From JBGSKY01 sp041740995 (lineage in GTDB: Bacteria; Planctomycetota; Planctomycetia; Pirellulales; Pirellulaceae): a stretch of 37,004 nucleotides of DNA. The stretch's first letter is position 1. Every line of letters starts with the position of its first letter. The notes beneath the pieces are model-generated. The model was given only the letters and a program-made list of their open reading frames with translations, did not search any database and had not been told where the DNA came from. Below are positions 1-9,141 of the stretch, in pieces. The position numbers were made by a program, and so were the translations under genes. The DNA lies in the NCBI GenBank assembly GCA_041740995.1, contig JBGSKY010000044.1:1-37004 (forward strand), given 5' to 3'.

Positions 1-48
1 GTGGCGAAGCGTAACAATCTGTTCATCCGTGACGTTGAGAGCTAGCAT
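1..48 (-). CDS. N-terminal fragment of an unidentified protein (cut by window edge)
   Basis: Reading leftward from an ATG at 46-48, the frame is open for 16 codons to the window edge (MLALNVTDEQIVTLRH). A purine-rich stretch (GAAGGGAA on the minus strand, about 57-64) lies just upstream and could act as a ribosome binding site. The fragment is too short to assign a family. An overlapping minus-strand frame (23-232) is less convincing because of its composition. The gene may also be spurious. Confidence 0.4.
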   Translation of the reverse strand, partial: MLALNVTDEQIVTLRH

Positions 49-555
49 GTCGATTCCCTTCGACGGTGGACTTCGAATTAGGTGAAGACCTATTCTCTAC
101 AAACGATCGTTTTTGCTCAATACTAAAGCAGTTGCGGTATATTGGCTCCTTTGGCATCAAGGACAATCTGAACAGCAGTAATTTTAGACGAGGTTTGTCT
201 TCAGAAACACAAGCTTGTTTCGTACGACCCACGATCGATGAACCACTAATTTCGCAACCGCTAGCTCAGCTGACCGAAGTCCTTAGGTTCTGGCGGACCT
301 GGTCGAAAGCTCGGAATTTTTGGAAACGCCAAGAAATTGAAGTGAAACGTAGCAGTCCATTCGGGCACCCGAAAACAAAGCTATTCACTAGCGAAAATTT
401 TTCGGCGTGCACTTTTCATGCCTGCTTTGAGCCTCACCGATAGACCACAGCCCGCGGTTGATTTACAATAGTGACCGACGCGCAAGATGAAACAGGTCGA
501 TAGAGTAACTCGACCAAAGCGACGTCACGACCGTCAAATATCGCGAATTCACATT
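49..555. other. Stretch without a supported gene
   Basis: About 500 bases lie between the edge fragment and the STAS gene. A plus-strand frame at 66-443 is open for 125 codons, but its product is rich in Ser, Phe and Arg with no recognisable motif, and I do not believe it. The only signal I see is a promoter-like pair at 441-469. Confidence 0.5.
441..469 (+). promoter_or_regulatory. Candidate sigma70-type promoter for the STAS gene
   Basis: TAGACC (441-446) and TACAAT (464-469) are separated by 17 bases and match the -35 and -10 consensus at 4/6 and 5/6 positions. They sit about 87 bases upstream of the favoured STAS start. Such pairs also arise by chance, so this is only a candidate. Confidence 0.3.
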
Positions 556-915
556 ATGAGTGCACGACACCGCATCGTTGTTTCCGATCAAGGAGTGATT
601 TCGATCGTCCGCTTTATCGACAAAAAGATTGTTGACTCCGGCAATATTGAACAGCTTGGCGAAGAGCTCAACAACCTTGTCCTCGTCGATAAACGAGACG
701 CGATTCTTCTAAACTTCGATGGCGTGGAATTTTTGAGCAGTGCGGCCCTTAATAAGCTGATCTCGCTCAACAGCAAGGTAAAGTCGATTCAAGGGCGTTT
801 AAAGTTTTGCAACTTAAAGTCCGACATTCGCGAAGTTTTCTCAATCACCAAGCTTGATCGAGTTTTCGATATCCGAAACAGCGAAATTGATGCTGTTTCG
901 GCGTTTCGAGCTTAA
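556..915 (+). CDS. STAS-domain protein (anti-sigma factor antagonist-like)
   Basis: Product of 119 aa from the ATG at 556. The frame extends upstream to an ATG at 487, but those residues are basic and unlike the family. The fold signature is visible: a hydrophobic strand (AILLNFDGVEFL, about 49-60) followed by SSAALNKLISL. In SpoIIAA-type antagonists the serine phosphorylated by a partner kinase sits at this strand-helix junction, so Ser61 or Ser62 is the candidate. The conserved Asp before the serine and the following Gly are replaced (L-S-S-A), so phosphorylation is uncertain. No partner kinase or anti-sigma factor is adjacent. It converges with the dehydrogenase gene, with 20 bases between their ends. 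The likely role is in a partner-switching regulatory cascade. Confidence 0.8.
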   Translation: MSARHRIVVSDQGVISIVRFIDKKIVDSGNIEQLGEELNNLVLVDKRDAILLNFDGVEFLSSAALNKLISLNSKVKSIQGRLKFCNLKSDIREVFSITKLDRVFDIRNSEIDAVSAFRA

Positions 916-935
916 ATTCAGCGGCCCGTCAAAGA

Positions 936-3900
936 CTACGGCTTGGACTGACTTCGAATCGCTTGGACCGGTGAGCCAGGTAGCTGCGTCGCTTGGCTGT
1001 TTTCTGGTGGCAAGTCGAGCGATAAGTAGGCAAACAGATCAGCGGTTTCTTGCGGAGTCATCTGCGTTTCGATTTGCTCTGGCATTAACGAGTTGGGAGA
1101 CCGCTTGAGTTCTTCGATCTGATCTCGCGAGATAACCTCCAATTTGCCACCCTGAATCTTCAAGGTCACCGCGAGGTCTGTCTCCTCGACCGGCAATCCT
1201 GTGACAATCCGGTCCTCATCTGTCAGGATCGAAACGGCTTGATACCCCGGTCCAATAACCTGAGATGGATCAAACACATTTTGAATTAGCTGATTCCAGT
1301 CATTGCGGCCGTTGCGAGTGATGTCTGGACCAACCTCGGCCCCCTCGCCATGCAGAACATGGCACTGAGCACAAACTTTTTTGAAGACCGTTCTGCCTTC
1401 AAATGGATCGCCTCGCATGCCAGCCAACAGGTCCTTCATGTTTCGCACAATCGATTGCCTTGCGCCAGCGTCATTCTCTTTGACAGTGCCGAACAGTTTC
1501 ACAAATTGCGATTGAAGTGCCTCATCCTTAAACGAAGCCAAACGACGGAGTTGGTTCAGGTTCAATTGTTCAGCAGGAATGCGTGCGTTGGAAATTTCTA
1601 ACAACAGCAATTTGGACGAACTCGGACGTTGCGTGAGCAATTCGATTGCCTTCGGTTTCAAGCTAGCTGGAAGCCGGTCATAATTGTTGCAAAGCAGCGA
1701 TGCGATCTCATTGTTCTCACGATCGCCAAGTGCATCGATAATAAGCGCTTGCCCATTGGCATCAACCTTTGAAGCAAACAAGAGCTTTGTTACGATTTCA
1801 GGAAGAAGTGGGTTGGCCGTTGTAGCTAACGTACGCAGTGCCGCGCTACGTGTTTGAATGTCGGAACCTTCCGCAACAGCAAGCGTTGCAACCGAGTTAA
1901 TAGACTCCACGTCATTCCAGGATGCCATGACAAGGGTCGCCAACGACTCGGATCGATTGGAGTTGCTTCGGCGAAGCATTGCCACTTGAGCAGCGCATTG
2001 TGCTTGAACATCTTTGGAAATTTGCTGATGTCTTTGGTTGCCAGGTTTTAAATTGGCGGAATGAATCCAGCTCAAGATTGATTGTTGCAACGCAGGATGG
2101 TTGCTTTTTCGCAACAACACACTTGCTAAACCGGCAACCTTTGCTGTCTCGATTTGGTCGGAGCTTGCTGCCCAAGCCAGTAGGCCAGTCGCCCATTGCG
2201 TTGCCCAAGGGCCGAGATCAACTGCCTGATCGTAGTTGGCGATCAAGATATCAATCGTTGAACCGCTTTCGCCTATGTTTCGCAAACAGTTGTATGCAAT
2301 GCCTTGTATCACAGAGTCAGATGGATGCAGCAAAGCAACTTTGGTAATCGCATCGAATGCACCTTCCAATGAAATGCTCTGACACTTTGCTAAGGCGGAA
2401 ATTAAATCGAGGCAAAGCGCTTCGTTAGCAACGTCGAAGTGTTCGTCTTCGAATTGCGACATCACGAACTTGCCGGCGACGACATCGCCGTCATTGGCAA
2501 AATTTCCCAAGAAACGAATGCACTTCGAGGAAATAGCTGCAGGCGTCGATGTTGACAACTCCATAATTGCCGCGCGTGATCGTTCGCTAGGGATCATGCT
2601 ACCTAAGACGCATACAGCGAGGATCCGCGTTCTCATCGCTAGGCCATTGTCTGCGACCTGCTTTTTCAGCATGTCGATTGTTGTCGGACTGGAGCGTTCG
2701 GCCAGCAATCGTTGAGCAGTAGTTCGCTCGAAACCATTTTCGCTGGCGAGTAGATTTACTAAATCACGATCGGCTAATGTTGCTAAATCGTTAGCATCAA
2801 TTCGACTGCGTTTCGCCGACGGGTCCTCTCCATGATAGGCGAGTCGATAGAGTCGGCCTTTCAGACGTTCAACACCGGCCGGATCAGCGTTCGCATCTTG
2901 GTAGCAATGATACTGGTCGTACCAATCTAAAACATACAAACAACCATCTGGCCCAGTAGCTTGAGCGACTGGCATGAACCAAGCATCGTTTGCCGTGAGT
3001 AAGTCGTCTTTCGGAGTTCCAAAATATGTGCTTCCCTTTGTTTTAACAACATCAGAATTCAGACATCCACCATGGATGTTCCCCATGTAAAGAACGTTTC
3101 GAAACTCGCTCGGGTATGCATCGCTATCGTAGTAAGTGATTCCGCAATAGGCCGCCTTTTGGTGGTGATGATCAACGATTGAGCGCATAGGCCAAGTGTT
3201 CGGCGGATAGGGTCCACCTTGCCGAATGTAGTAGCCGTTTTCCGAAAAGTGCCAGAGATGATCGATCACACAAGCGGAAAGAAAAAACTCGCCAACGTTG
3301 TTGATTGCAATGCCCCATGGATTGCTCGTTCCTTCGGCAAAGACTTCGAACTTCTTTGACCAGGGATTGATTCGCCAAATAGCACATGTAAAGCTGGTTT
3401 CGCTTTGGTCAGTCGTTGCATTCGGATTATCTGGCCCATACGCGACATTGCAGTAATTGAAAACTCCGTTGAGTCCATAAAGCCATCCGTCTGGCCCCCA
3501 AGTCAAAGCACTTGGTAACTCGTGTGTATCGGTTCTGCCAAAACCGGTCAGCAATACCGAAGTACGATCAGCGTGGAGGTCACCATCGGTATCCTCCAAA
3601 AACAACAAATCTGGTGAGTTCACGACCCAGACACCATTGTGTCCAATCGCAATTGCCGACGGTATGTTCAGGCCTTCGGCAAAGATGGTGGACTTATCAA
3701 TTCGACCATCACCGTCGGTGTCTTCAAGCACCTTGATGCGATCCTTGCCTAGTCCTGCGTCCATTCGCGGGTACTCAATACTCTCCGTAACCCAGAAGCG
3801 ACCTTTCTCGTCGATGGCCATCGATACAGGATTAATGATGTCCGGTTCAGCCGCGACGATCTCGACGTGGAAGCCCTCGGGAACGGTCATTTTTTTGATC

Positions 3901-4070
3901 GCTTCCTCGGCCGAAATCGCTGGACCGGGTGGCTGATCGTGCCGACGTGGAACTTGCAACGATTGCGAATAGCACTCCGATACGAGAACGCCACACAGCA
4001 GCAATGCGAACACGACTTTGGGCTTCGAAATTTCTAAAGCACTCTGAGATATGTTTTTGCAGTTCGACAT
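936..4070 (-). CDS. PVC-type membrane-bound dehydrogenase with C-terminal cytochrome c domain
   Basis: Product of 1044 aa. The N-terminus (about 1-37) looks like a signal sequence with a Cys-containing hydrophobic stretch. Residues about 45-430 hold the beta-propeller dehydrogenase-like domain typical of planctomycetes, with the characteristic opening MTVPEGFHVEIVAAEPDI. Residues about 430-880 look like helical HEAT-type repeats. The C-terminus is a c-type cytochrome module with the haem motif CAQCH at 900-904 and a likely axial Met in SLMP near 996. The family is expanded in Planctomycetes and Verrucomicrobia and is thought to act in the periplasm in oxidation of sugars or other organics, with electrons passed to the haem. 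The substrate cannot be read from the sequence. It appears monocistronic; about 250 bases separate it from the upstream Hsp70-like gene. Confidence 0.9.
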   Translation of the reverse strand: MSNCKNISQSALEISKPKVVFALLLCGVLVSECYSQSLQVPRRHDQPPGPAISAEEAIKKMTVPEGFHVEIVAAEPDIINPVSMAIDEKGRFWVTESIEYPRMDAGLGKDRIKVLEDTDGDGRIDKSTIFAEGLNIPSAIAIGHNGVWVVNSPDLLFLEDTDGDLHADRTSVLLTGFGRTDTHELPSALTWGPDGWLYGLNGVFNYCNVAYGPDNPNATTDQSETSFTCAIWRINPWSKKFEVFAEGTSNPWGIAINNVGEFFLSACVIDHLWHFSENGYYIRQGGPYPPNTWPMRSIVDHHHQKAAYCGITYYDSDAYPSEFRNVLYMGNIHGGCLNSDVVKTKGSTYFGTPKDDLLTANDAWFMPVAQATGPDGCLYVLDWYDQYHCYQDANADPAGVERLKGRLYRLAYHGEDPSAKRSRIDANDLATLADRDLVNLLASENGFERTTAQRLLAERSSPTTIDMLKKQVADNGLAMRTRILAVCVLGSMIPSERSRAAIMELSTSTPAAISSKCIRFLGNFANDGDVVAGKFVMSQFEDEHFDVANEALCLDLISALAKCQSISLEGAFDAITKVALLHPSDSVIQGIAYNCLRNIGESGSTIDILIANYDQAVDLGPWATQWATGLLAWAASSDQIETAKVAGLASVLLRKSNHPALQQSILSWIHSANLKPGNQRHQQISKDVQAQCAAQVAMLRRSNSNRSESLATLVMASWNDVESINSVATLAVAEGSDIQTRSAALRTLATTANPLLPEIVTKLLFASKVDANGQALIIDALGDRENNEIASLLCNNYDRLPASLKPKAIELLTQRPSSSKLLLLEISNARIPAEQLNLNQLRRLASFKDEALQSQFVKLFGTVKENDAGARQSIVRNMKDLLAGMRGDPFEGRTVFKKVCAQCHVLHGEGAEVGPDITRNGRNDWNQLIQNVFDPSQVIGPGYQAVSILTDEDRIVTGLPVEETDLAVTLKIQGGKLEVISRDQIEELKRSPNSLMPEQIETQMTPQETADLFAYLSLDLPPENSQATQLPGSPVQAIRSQSKP

Positions 4071-4319
4071 GAATTCAAATTCTCGAGAATCGAGCGAGAG
4101 GTGAAGGAAAATTTGCGATAGAAGTGCATTCTATCTACTAACAAGGTAGACAAAACGTTCTAGCTGGCTTCGTCCGTTACGAGTTCGGCGGGGAACATCG
4201 AATTATAAGTCGGTGACCTGTTCATGGCTATCGATTAACCAAAAAGTTTGCTCAACGTATTCCCTGAAAAAGTCAGCTCGACGAGCGCCCCAATTGTGAC
4301 GGGACAACGAGCTAAAGAA

Positions 4320-7229
4320 TTACGAAATTCTTTGCAGTTGCAATCCAAGCGGAATCGAGTCGCCCATAATCTCGCTCGACTCGATCGAATCCATTTCTGT
4401 CACGGTCTGTATTTGTTCAATCTGGCGTTGACTCGCTTGATGTTTTTTCAAGTGTTCGACCAGTGTTGCACGTATTGTTGTGGGAATATCGCGATATCGA
4501 TCGCCAGTCATCCTCGACAATTGCACGATCGCTAGGCGAACGGATGGACGACTTGCATCAAGCTTTCGCAAGCGATCTAAGACCGGAATAATAATGTCCG
4601 GCTGAAGCACCAAATTTAATGGTCCATACACCGGCTGACGGGCGCCGATTCGGCCCACTGCCCAGAGTACCGCGTCCTCGAGCTTGACTAGTTTTGCATT
4701 GCCTAAAGCCGCGACCATACTGCTCATGAGCGTCCGTTTCGTAGCAAGCGGCAGGTGCTCTAGCGATCCGCCCAATCGAATCAGCTCGCTCGCATAACCA
4801 AGAGTTACCCCGGAGATATTCCCCGCAAGGATTCGGTTTAATTGGGTCGTGTGTTCTTGCAGCAACGCTTGCTGTTGCCCGGCAGCAAACCCGCCGCTGA
4901 CACGTCGCCAAAGAATAATCGCTTCGCTGACGTTGCCGAAGTGCCGAAGTTTTCCGCCGACCGATCGCCACGTATGCCCAACTCGCCAATCGTCAGCGGA
5001 AAAGCCGAAACCGGGCCGTAAAAAATATCCCTGCAAGTTCAGCCATCGCGACTCAGCTTCGACCGAACTCCTTTCGCCGGCAGGAACTTCATTCACGACT
5101 TGCCACAATTCGCGGAGCAGCGAGACCGGCCATTGGTCACGCGGCAAATCGATCACCTCAACCAAGCGACGAAACAGATTTTTTGATGATGGGATTGGGC
5201 CTGCGTTGGGTGAGAAAGCTTCACGAATCACGTCGCTCGCTCGCCGGATCAGGTCAACTGGTAAGAAGCCTTCTTGTTCGGCGATCGCGACATGTGCAAC
5301 GCGTTCGGTTTCGACGGTCGAGCGCAGATCAAATTCAAGCTTCCAACGTTGCGCGCTATTGGAATCGCTGATCTCAGAAGCTGAATTCGCTTGCTGCTGC
5401 AAATAGAGTTGCAAAGTTCCAATCTCCGAGAGTTGGCTTTCAAGCACAGCCGATACACTCGCCGCTCGCCCGCGACGCGTACCTTGCAAGACCGTTTGCA
5501 ACAGAGGCAACGGTAACATCGCTTCCAAGTCTAACGCAACGATTTCGCCAGCGGCTTCGTTCAGCCGCGTACTGCTGTAGTAAAGCGGGAACTGTACCGG
5601 TCGACCAATTTGCACCTCGAACGGTTGGGACTCAAACACGTGATGTTGCAAAGTCTGCGAGCTTGCCGCCATGACACACATCACCAGTGGAGGTAGGGTC
5701 TGGATCATTAGGAAATAAGAGCGAGCGAGGCGGGCATCGATTCGAACCCCTTCCGCAATTTCGAGCCCTTCATTTCGCCGAACCAATGCGAAGTATGCGG
5801 CACCGCGTGAGACGGCCAGATCAAGCGATTGGCTCTCAAGTATTTGGCAGCGATACGCTTCATGCTCGCCGCCGAACCAGCGTTCAATTTGATCGACTAT
5901 GCGATTCCGGATCAACGATGAAGTCGTCACGCCGCCGTTGAAGAGTATCCAATCCGGACGAGCCGCCAGCAGGTCGCTGTTCCTTTTCTCATCGGTTGCT
6001 TCGCGACCATCGAATCGATGTTGCCACAAAAATTTCGCAAGGTGCTTTGTGATTGCCGGGTCTTTCGCGTAAGGCAAGCCGAACTCTCGGAAGCCCGACT
6101 CGGTTTGAATCGGCCAACTTTTCAAGTCCACAATCGGCAGAAATCCATCCAGGACCACTTCCTCGACAGTCTGCTTGCTCACCACGAATTGGCTGCCCTG
6201 TTTGACCAGACTTCGGCCTTTACCGGCAACATAGATCTGGTATTGATCCTCAGCGTTGTCGTTAAGCAGCGCTTCCTTCGCTTGACGACACTTCCCGCGA
6301 ACAGACTGCCATACCTCAGCAGAAAATTCTTGGCTCCCTTGCGCCTCTTGACTCCGTTCGATCTCTGCCGCGATCGCCGCGTCGAGATTATCGCCACCAA
6401 GCAACAAGTGCTCTCCGACCGCGACCCGATGTAACCCATAACTTTGGATCCCTTTTGGTGTCTCTTGTTCCGCTGAGCTTTCTTCGGCCGCGGCGTGGAT
6501 GCCTCGTACGCGGATGAGCGTGAAATCGGTGGTCCCGCCGCCGATATCACAAACCAAGATGGTTTGGCCTGGACGAATCTGATCGCTCCAAGTTGCTTCT
6601 CGATCCGCCAACCAAGAATAGAACGCGGCTTGAGGTTCTTCGATCAGCAGAATTCGCTCCAAACCGGCCAGCTTCGCCGCTTGGATCGTCAGCTCACGAG
6701 CGACCTCATCAAACGAAGCTGGCAATGTGATCACTACGTCCTGTTGAGCGAGCGGCGAATCAGGAAAATCGGCGTCCCAACTTTCGCGAAGGTGCAACAA
6801 ATATTTGCTGCACGCGTCCACCGGCGAAAGCTGCATGACATCCGACGCAGCATGCCAAGGCAGTATCTTTGCCGTCCGGTCAATACCGCCATGGCACAAC
6901 CAGCTCTTGGCAGATTCAATCAACCGGTTCGCAGTCACCGAGCCCAACGACCGCGCCCCATAGCCAACGCAGTAACGCATCCCTTCAGCCGACTTTTGAC
7001 CAACGGTCGATGCCGATGATTCTTCGCTGAACTGATATAAAAACGAGGGCAAGGTCGTTCGCCGCTCGATGGTCCCGAGATCGACAAGCTGTGGAACTAG
7101 ATACTGCGTCAGTCGTCGGACATTCGCTTGAGTGTCAACATACGCGACCGCACAATTGGTTGTCCCAAGATCGATACCGACGCAATAGCGAGCCGTGATT
7201 GGATTGTCAAAAAGTTCCGGACCGGCCAT
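4320..7229 (-). CDS. Hsp70-family ATPase with long C-terminal extension
   Basis: Product of 969 aa, much longer than DnaK (about 640). The actin-like ATPase signatures are present: phosphate-1 loop CVGIDLGTTNCAVAY (16-30), phosphate-2 loop CDIGGGTTDFTLIR (227-240) and adenosine motif WILFNGGVTTSSLI (427-440). The region after about 500 does not look like the classical substrate-binding domain. The C-terminal 300 residues are helical and resemble the DnaK-related extension (DUF3731 type) known from large bacterial Hsp70 homologues; that assignment is from memory of the family. No dnaJ or grpE is nearby, so this is a specialised chaperone-like protein and not the housekeeping DnaK. The ATG at 7229 is favoured because the first phosphate loop begins 15 residues in. 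It is divergent from the membrane protein at 7481. Confidence 0.88.
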   Translation of the reverse strand: MAGPELFDNPITARYCVGIDLGTTNCAVAYVDTQANVRRLTQYLVPQLVDLGTIERRTTLPSFLYQFSEESSASTVGQKSAEGMRYCVGYGARSLGSVTANRLIESAKSWLCHGGIDRTAKILPWHAASDVMQLSPVDACSKYLLHLRESWDADFPDSPLAQQDVVITLPASFDEVARELTIQAAKLAGLERILLIEEPQAAFYSWLADREATWSDQIRPGQTILVCDIGGGTTDFTLIRVRGIHAAAEESSAEQETPKGIQSYGLHRVAVGEHLLLGGDNLDAAIAAEIERSQEAQGSQEFSAEVWQSVRGKCRQAKEALLNDNAEDQYQIYVAGKGRSLVKQGSQFVVSKQTVEEVVLDGFLPIVDLKSWPIQTESGFREFGLPYAKDPAITKHLAKFLWQHRFDGREATDEKRNSDLLAARPDWILFNGGVTTSSLIRNRIVDQIERWFGGEHEAYRCQILESQSLDLAVSRGAAYFALVRRNEGLEIAEGVRIDARLARSYFLMIQTLPPLVMCVMAASSQTLQHHVFESQPFEVQIGRPVQFPLYYSSTRLNEAAGEIVALDLEAMLPLPLLQTVLQGTRRGRAASVSAVLESQLSEIGTLQLYLQQQANSASEISDSNSAQRWKLEFDLRSTVETERVAHVAIAEQEGFLPVDLIRRASDVIREAFSPNAGPIPSSKNLFRRLVEVIDLPRDQWPVSLLRELWQVVNEVPAGERSSVEAESRWLNLQGYFLRPGFGFSADDWRVGHTWRSVGGKLRHFGNVSEAIILWRRVSGGFAAGQQQALLQEHTTQLNRILAGNISGVTLGYASELIRLGGSLEHLPLATKRTLMSSMVAALGNAKLVKLEDAVLWAVGRIGARQPVYGPLNLVLQPDIIIPVLDRLRKLDASRPSVRLAIVQLSRMTGDRYRDIPTTIRATLVEHLKKHQASQRQIEQIQTVTEMDSIESSEIMGDSIPLGLQLQRIS

Positions 7230-7480
7230 AGCGCTGAATTGTCGAGAAGCTGGCGTGTGAGTTGGGCCATTGGATATACTAGGAAAAGCCGCATCGCAGT
7301 TTCACGTTGGCTCGAACCAACTAGCGAGCTTTGCGATACGATGCCGCAACCAATTCATTCTTGCGCAATTTAGTCAGTCGGTCCAGGTCCTATCAACAGA
7401 CTCAGGTGCGTTTCAATGTACGATCTATCTGTCCGAGGCCGATCGAATTGATTGGTGCGATTTCTTTGGCACGATCTCCT

Positions 7481-8218
7481 ATGCGTAAAACAGTACTCTT
7501 ACTCAACGCGATCGTTATCGTCTTCTTTGTCTGCTTCCTCGCCTACACTTTCATTGCTCGACAGCACCTCGATGTACTAGGTCGTGAATTCGTCACCGAG
7601 AAAACGCTCGACTACTCCCAACCGATAGTTCAGACGGCCAATGCAGCGATCGATCAACCAATCGTACAAAAGATGCTATCAGAAGAAAGAGTGCTCGTCA
7701 TTCGCCAAGAAATCAAAGACTATCAAAACGCCCCGGCGGCATACGTATCAGATTTGACACGGCAACGGTTTCGTGATTTGCCGATTGAAAATGACAATCC
7801 GCTTTTGACAAAAGTGATTTCGATCAAAGAAAAGATTCGTACTTTCTATGACAAGACTTTGAACGAACTGATTACCAACCTTCGGGTTTTCTCAATATCA
7901 AATCTAGTTGCCGGGATCATTGCATTCGGCTTTGCCTTTCGTTCAAGACCGGCCGTTCGTCATTCGCTTGTTTGGTTCTCTTTCCTGATGTTTGTCACGG
8001 TCCTTTACTGCTCCTACTTGTACATTAATGAACTTACCTTTTTCCGAATCCTTTTTCGAATGCGCGTAGATTGGTGGTATCCGTTCGCTTTGTGCGTCAC
8101 ATTTGTTTCCCTGTATTTGGAATTCGGGCGTCACGCAAATGCCCCAGAACCCCGAAACGAACAGGAAACCATCGACCACGCGGACTCAGGTGAAAAGTCG
8201 ATAACGGCGACACGGTAA
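7481..8218 (+). CDS. Hypothetical membrane protein with about four transmembrane helices
   Basis: Product of 245 aa from the ATG at 7481 (MRKTVLLLNA). The open frame starts at 7331, but those 50 residues are polar and low-quality, and starting at 7481 puts a hydrophobic helix at the N-terminus. Hydrophobic segments lie near residues 4-26, 130-150, 160-182 and 195-215. Between the first and second is a soluble, charged segment of about 100 residues, probably on one side of the membrane. No catalytic motif is seen. I do not recognise the family. The polar C-terminal tail ends close to the repeat-rich region. Confidence 0.75.
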   Translation: MRKTVLLLNAIVIVFFVCFLAYTFIARQHLDVLGREFVTEKTLDYSQPIVQTANAAIDQPIVQKMLSEERVLVIRQEIKDYQNAPAAYVSDLTRQRFRDLPIENDNPLLTKVISIKEKIRTFYDKTLNELITNLRVFSISNLVAGIIAFGFAFRSRPAVRHSLVWFSFLMFVTVLYCSYLYINELTFFRILFRMRVDWWYPFALCVTFVSLYLEFGRHANAPEPRNEQETIDHADSGEKSITATR

Positions 8219-8227
8219 ATGCGGCAT

Positions 8228-8491
8228 TTATCGAACGAAAGATGGCGGGTAATGGAAGGCACGCCGCTCAGAGATTTGTTCCTCGCAATCCATCGCCAGA
8301 TCGTACACTTCCATGATCTGCTGCATGTTCACGCCATCGTGCTGCTGGTGTTTATCGGCGAACTCAGCCGCGGAGCAATACACGGGATAGTTGCTCCAAT
8401 CGAACGTGTCGCAAACAACGATCATAAACTCTTTGCCATCGCGAATGCCCGACTCAAACCAATCTCTCAATTCTTCTTTGCTTGTTTCCAT
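8228..8491 (-). CDS. Conserved small hypothetical protein
   Basis: Product of 87 aa starting METSKEELRDWF. The core (MIVVCDTFDWSNYPVYCSAAE, split in two by the DT/FD turn) and the later NMQQIMEVYDLAMD are patterns I associate with a small uncharacterised protein found in planctomycetes and some proteobacteria; no function is known to me. The ATG at 8491 is preferred over one six codons upstream because family members begin with a Met-Glu/Ala-Thr-(Lys) stretch. A perfect TATAAT lies at 8498-8503 on the same strand, only six bases from this ATG, so the mRNA may be nearly leaderless. The last residues (PPSFVR) are encoded by a 14-mer that recurs at 9705. Confidence 0.75.
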   Translation of the reverse strand: METSKEELRDWFESGIRDGKEFMIVVCDTFDWSNYPVYCSAAEFADKHQQHDGVNMQQIMEVYDLAMDCEEQISERRAFHYPPSFVR

Positions 8492-8497
8492 AATCGC

Positions 8498-8503
8498 ATT
8501 ATA
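8498..8503 (-). promoter_or_regulatory. Candidate -10 element at the edge of a repeat copy
   Basis: A perfect TATAAT reads leftward here, six bases before the ATG at 8491. It spans the junction between unique DNA and repeat copy A (8502 onward): other copies have CTAAAT or CTAAGAT at this place. No good -35 element is visible, so the promoter assignment is tentative. Confidence 0.35.
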
Positions 8504-8531
8504 GATCACGAAGCTGATTCACCCATGAGAC
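8502..8531 (+). repeat. Hairpin-rich interspersed repeat, partial copy A
   Basis: The segment TAGATCACGAAGCTGATTC plus the following ACCCATGAGACA matches the inner part of copies B, C and D. It is truncated on both sides and abuts the promoter region of the small gene at 8228-8491. Confidence 0.75.
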
Positions 8532-8550
8532 ATGGTGATGTATTGCTACA

Positions 8551-8600
8551 CGCCCCCATCGTGGGTTTATCCCACCGGAGCGAAGCTTCGTCAGCTAAGC
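8551..8600 (+). repeat. Hairpin-rich interspersed repeat, partial copy A'
   Basis: The segment beginning CGCCCCCATCGTGGG and containing CCCACCGGAGCGAAGC matches the start of copy B 69 bases further on. It includes a 5-bp stem with 5-nt loop (GTGGG-TTTAT-CCCAC). The rest of the unit is missing. Confidence 0.75.
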
Positions 8601-8619
8601 CAGCAACCACCTCGTATCT

Positions 8620-8859
8620 CGCCCCCGTTGTGGGTTCACCCCACCGGAGCGAAAGCTCTTTGACGCTCCAAGAAAACTTATTCACCGAACGGGATGAACC
8701 CGTTGGGGTCGTTCAGTGCGGCGTCGTGATTTAGATCACGAAGCTGATTCACCCATTAGACAAGCTCATGGGGGGCCGAAAGCAGATCCTGGACGAAAAA
8801 AGATAGTCCTCGGGTTCAGATCGGAAATGCCGTGCAAATCAGGAACTTACTTTGTGCCA
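8620..8859 (+). repeat. Hairpin-rich interspersed repeat, full copy B
   Basis: This is the best full unit (about 240 bp), homologous along its length to copy D at 31408-31643. It contains three perfect small hairpins: GTGGG-TTCAC-CCCAC (8630-8644), AACGGG-ATGAA-CCCGTT (8688-8704) and CGTGAT-TTAG-ATCACG (8725-8740). A fourth, imperfect here, sits near 8752-8771. The last 65 bases align without gaps to the last 65 of copy D at roughly 70% identity. No protein is credible across it. Confidence 0.8.
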
Positions 8860-8919
8860 AGCGCTAAGCTCATTTTTGCAGCATCACAGATTCTGCTAGA
8901 GAGTCCCATCTCCGCGCGG

Positions 8920-9111
8920 TCATCGTTGGGCAATTGTTTTCGACATCTGAATCATCAATTCGAGTTCTCTGTTGGTATACTCAGTCTCCAAGTGATTCGA
9001 GGTTGTGCACGGGACAACCATCTCGCAAACTCCCTGACTTATCGCCTTATCAAAACTTTGCATAAATGCTCTATTCGTGCGAAGAACAAAAGGCGAATCA
9101 ACTTTCAGCAC
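8920..9111 (-). CDS. Possible small protein or gene remnant
   Basis: A 63-codon frame starts at GTG 9109-9111 and ends at 8920. The residues look protein-like (FVLRTNRAFMQSFDKAISQG, then a Glu-rich helical end), and codon choice resembles neighbouring genes. No family is recognised and no convincing ribosome binding site is seen. An in-frame stop lies five codons upstream of the GTG, so if this is a remnant its 5' part is gone. It could also be chance. Confidence 0.3.
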   Translation of the reverse strand: MLKVDSPFVLRTNRAFMQSFDKAISQGVCEMVVPCTTSNHLETEYTNRELELMIQMSKTIAQR

Positions 9112-9141
9112 GTGTCGAACTTTTTAGTTTAGGGCATTGAA

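Noticed and set aside
66..443. 125-codon frame before the STAS gene
   Set aside because: No motif, odd composition and no ribosome binding site.
8219..8734. 171-codon plus-strand frame
   Set aside because: It is antisense to the conserved small protein and runs through hairpin repeats.
8502..8859. CRISPR-like array
   Set aside because: The repeated segments are partial copies of one long unit with irregular spacing; there are no uniform repeats and spacers and no cas genes.
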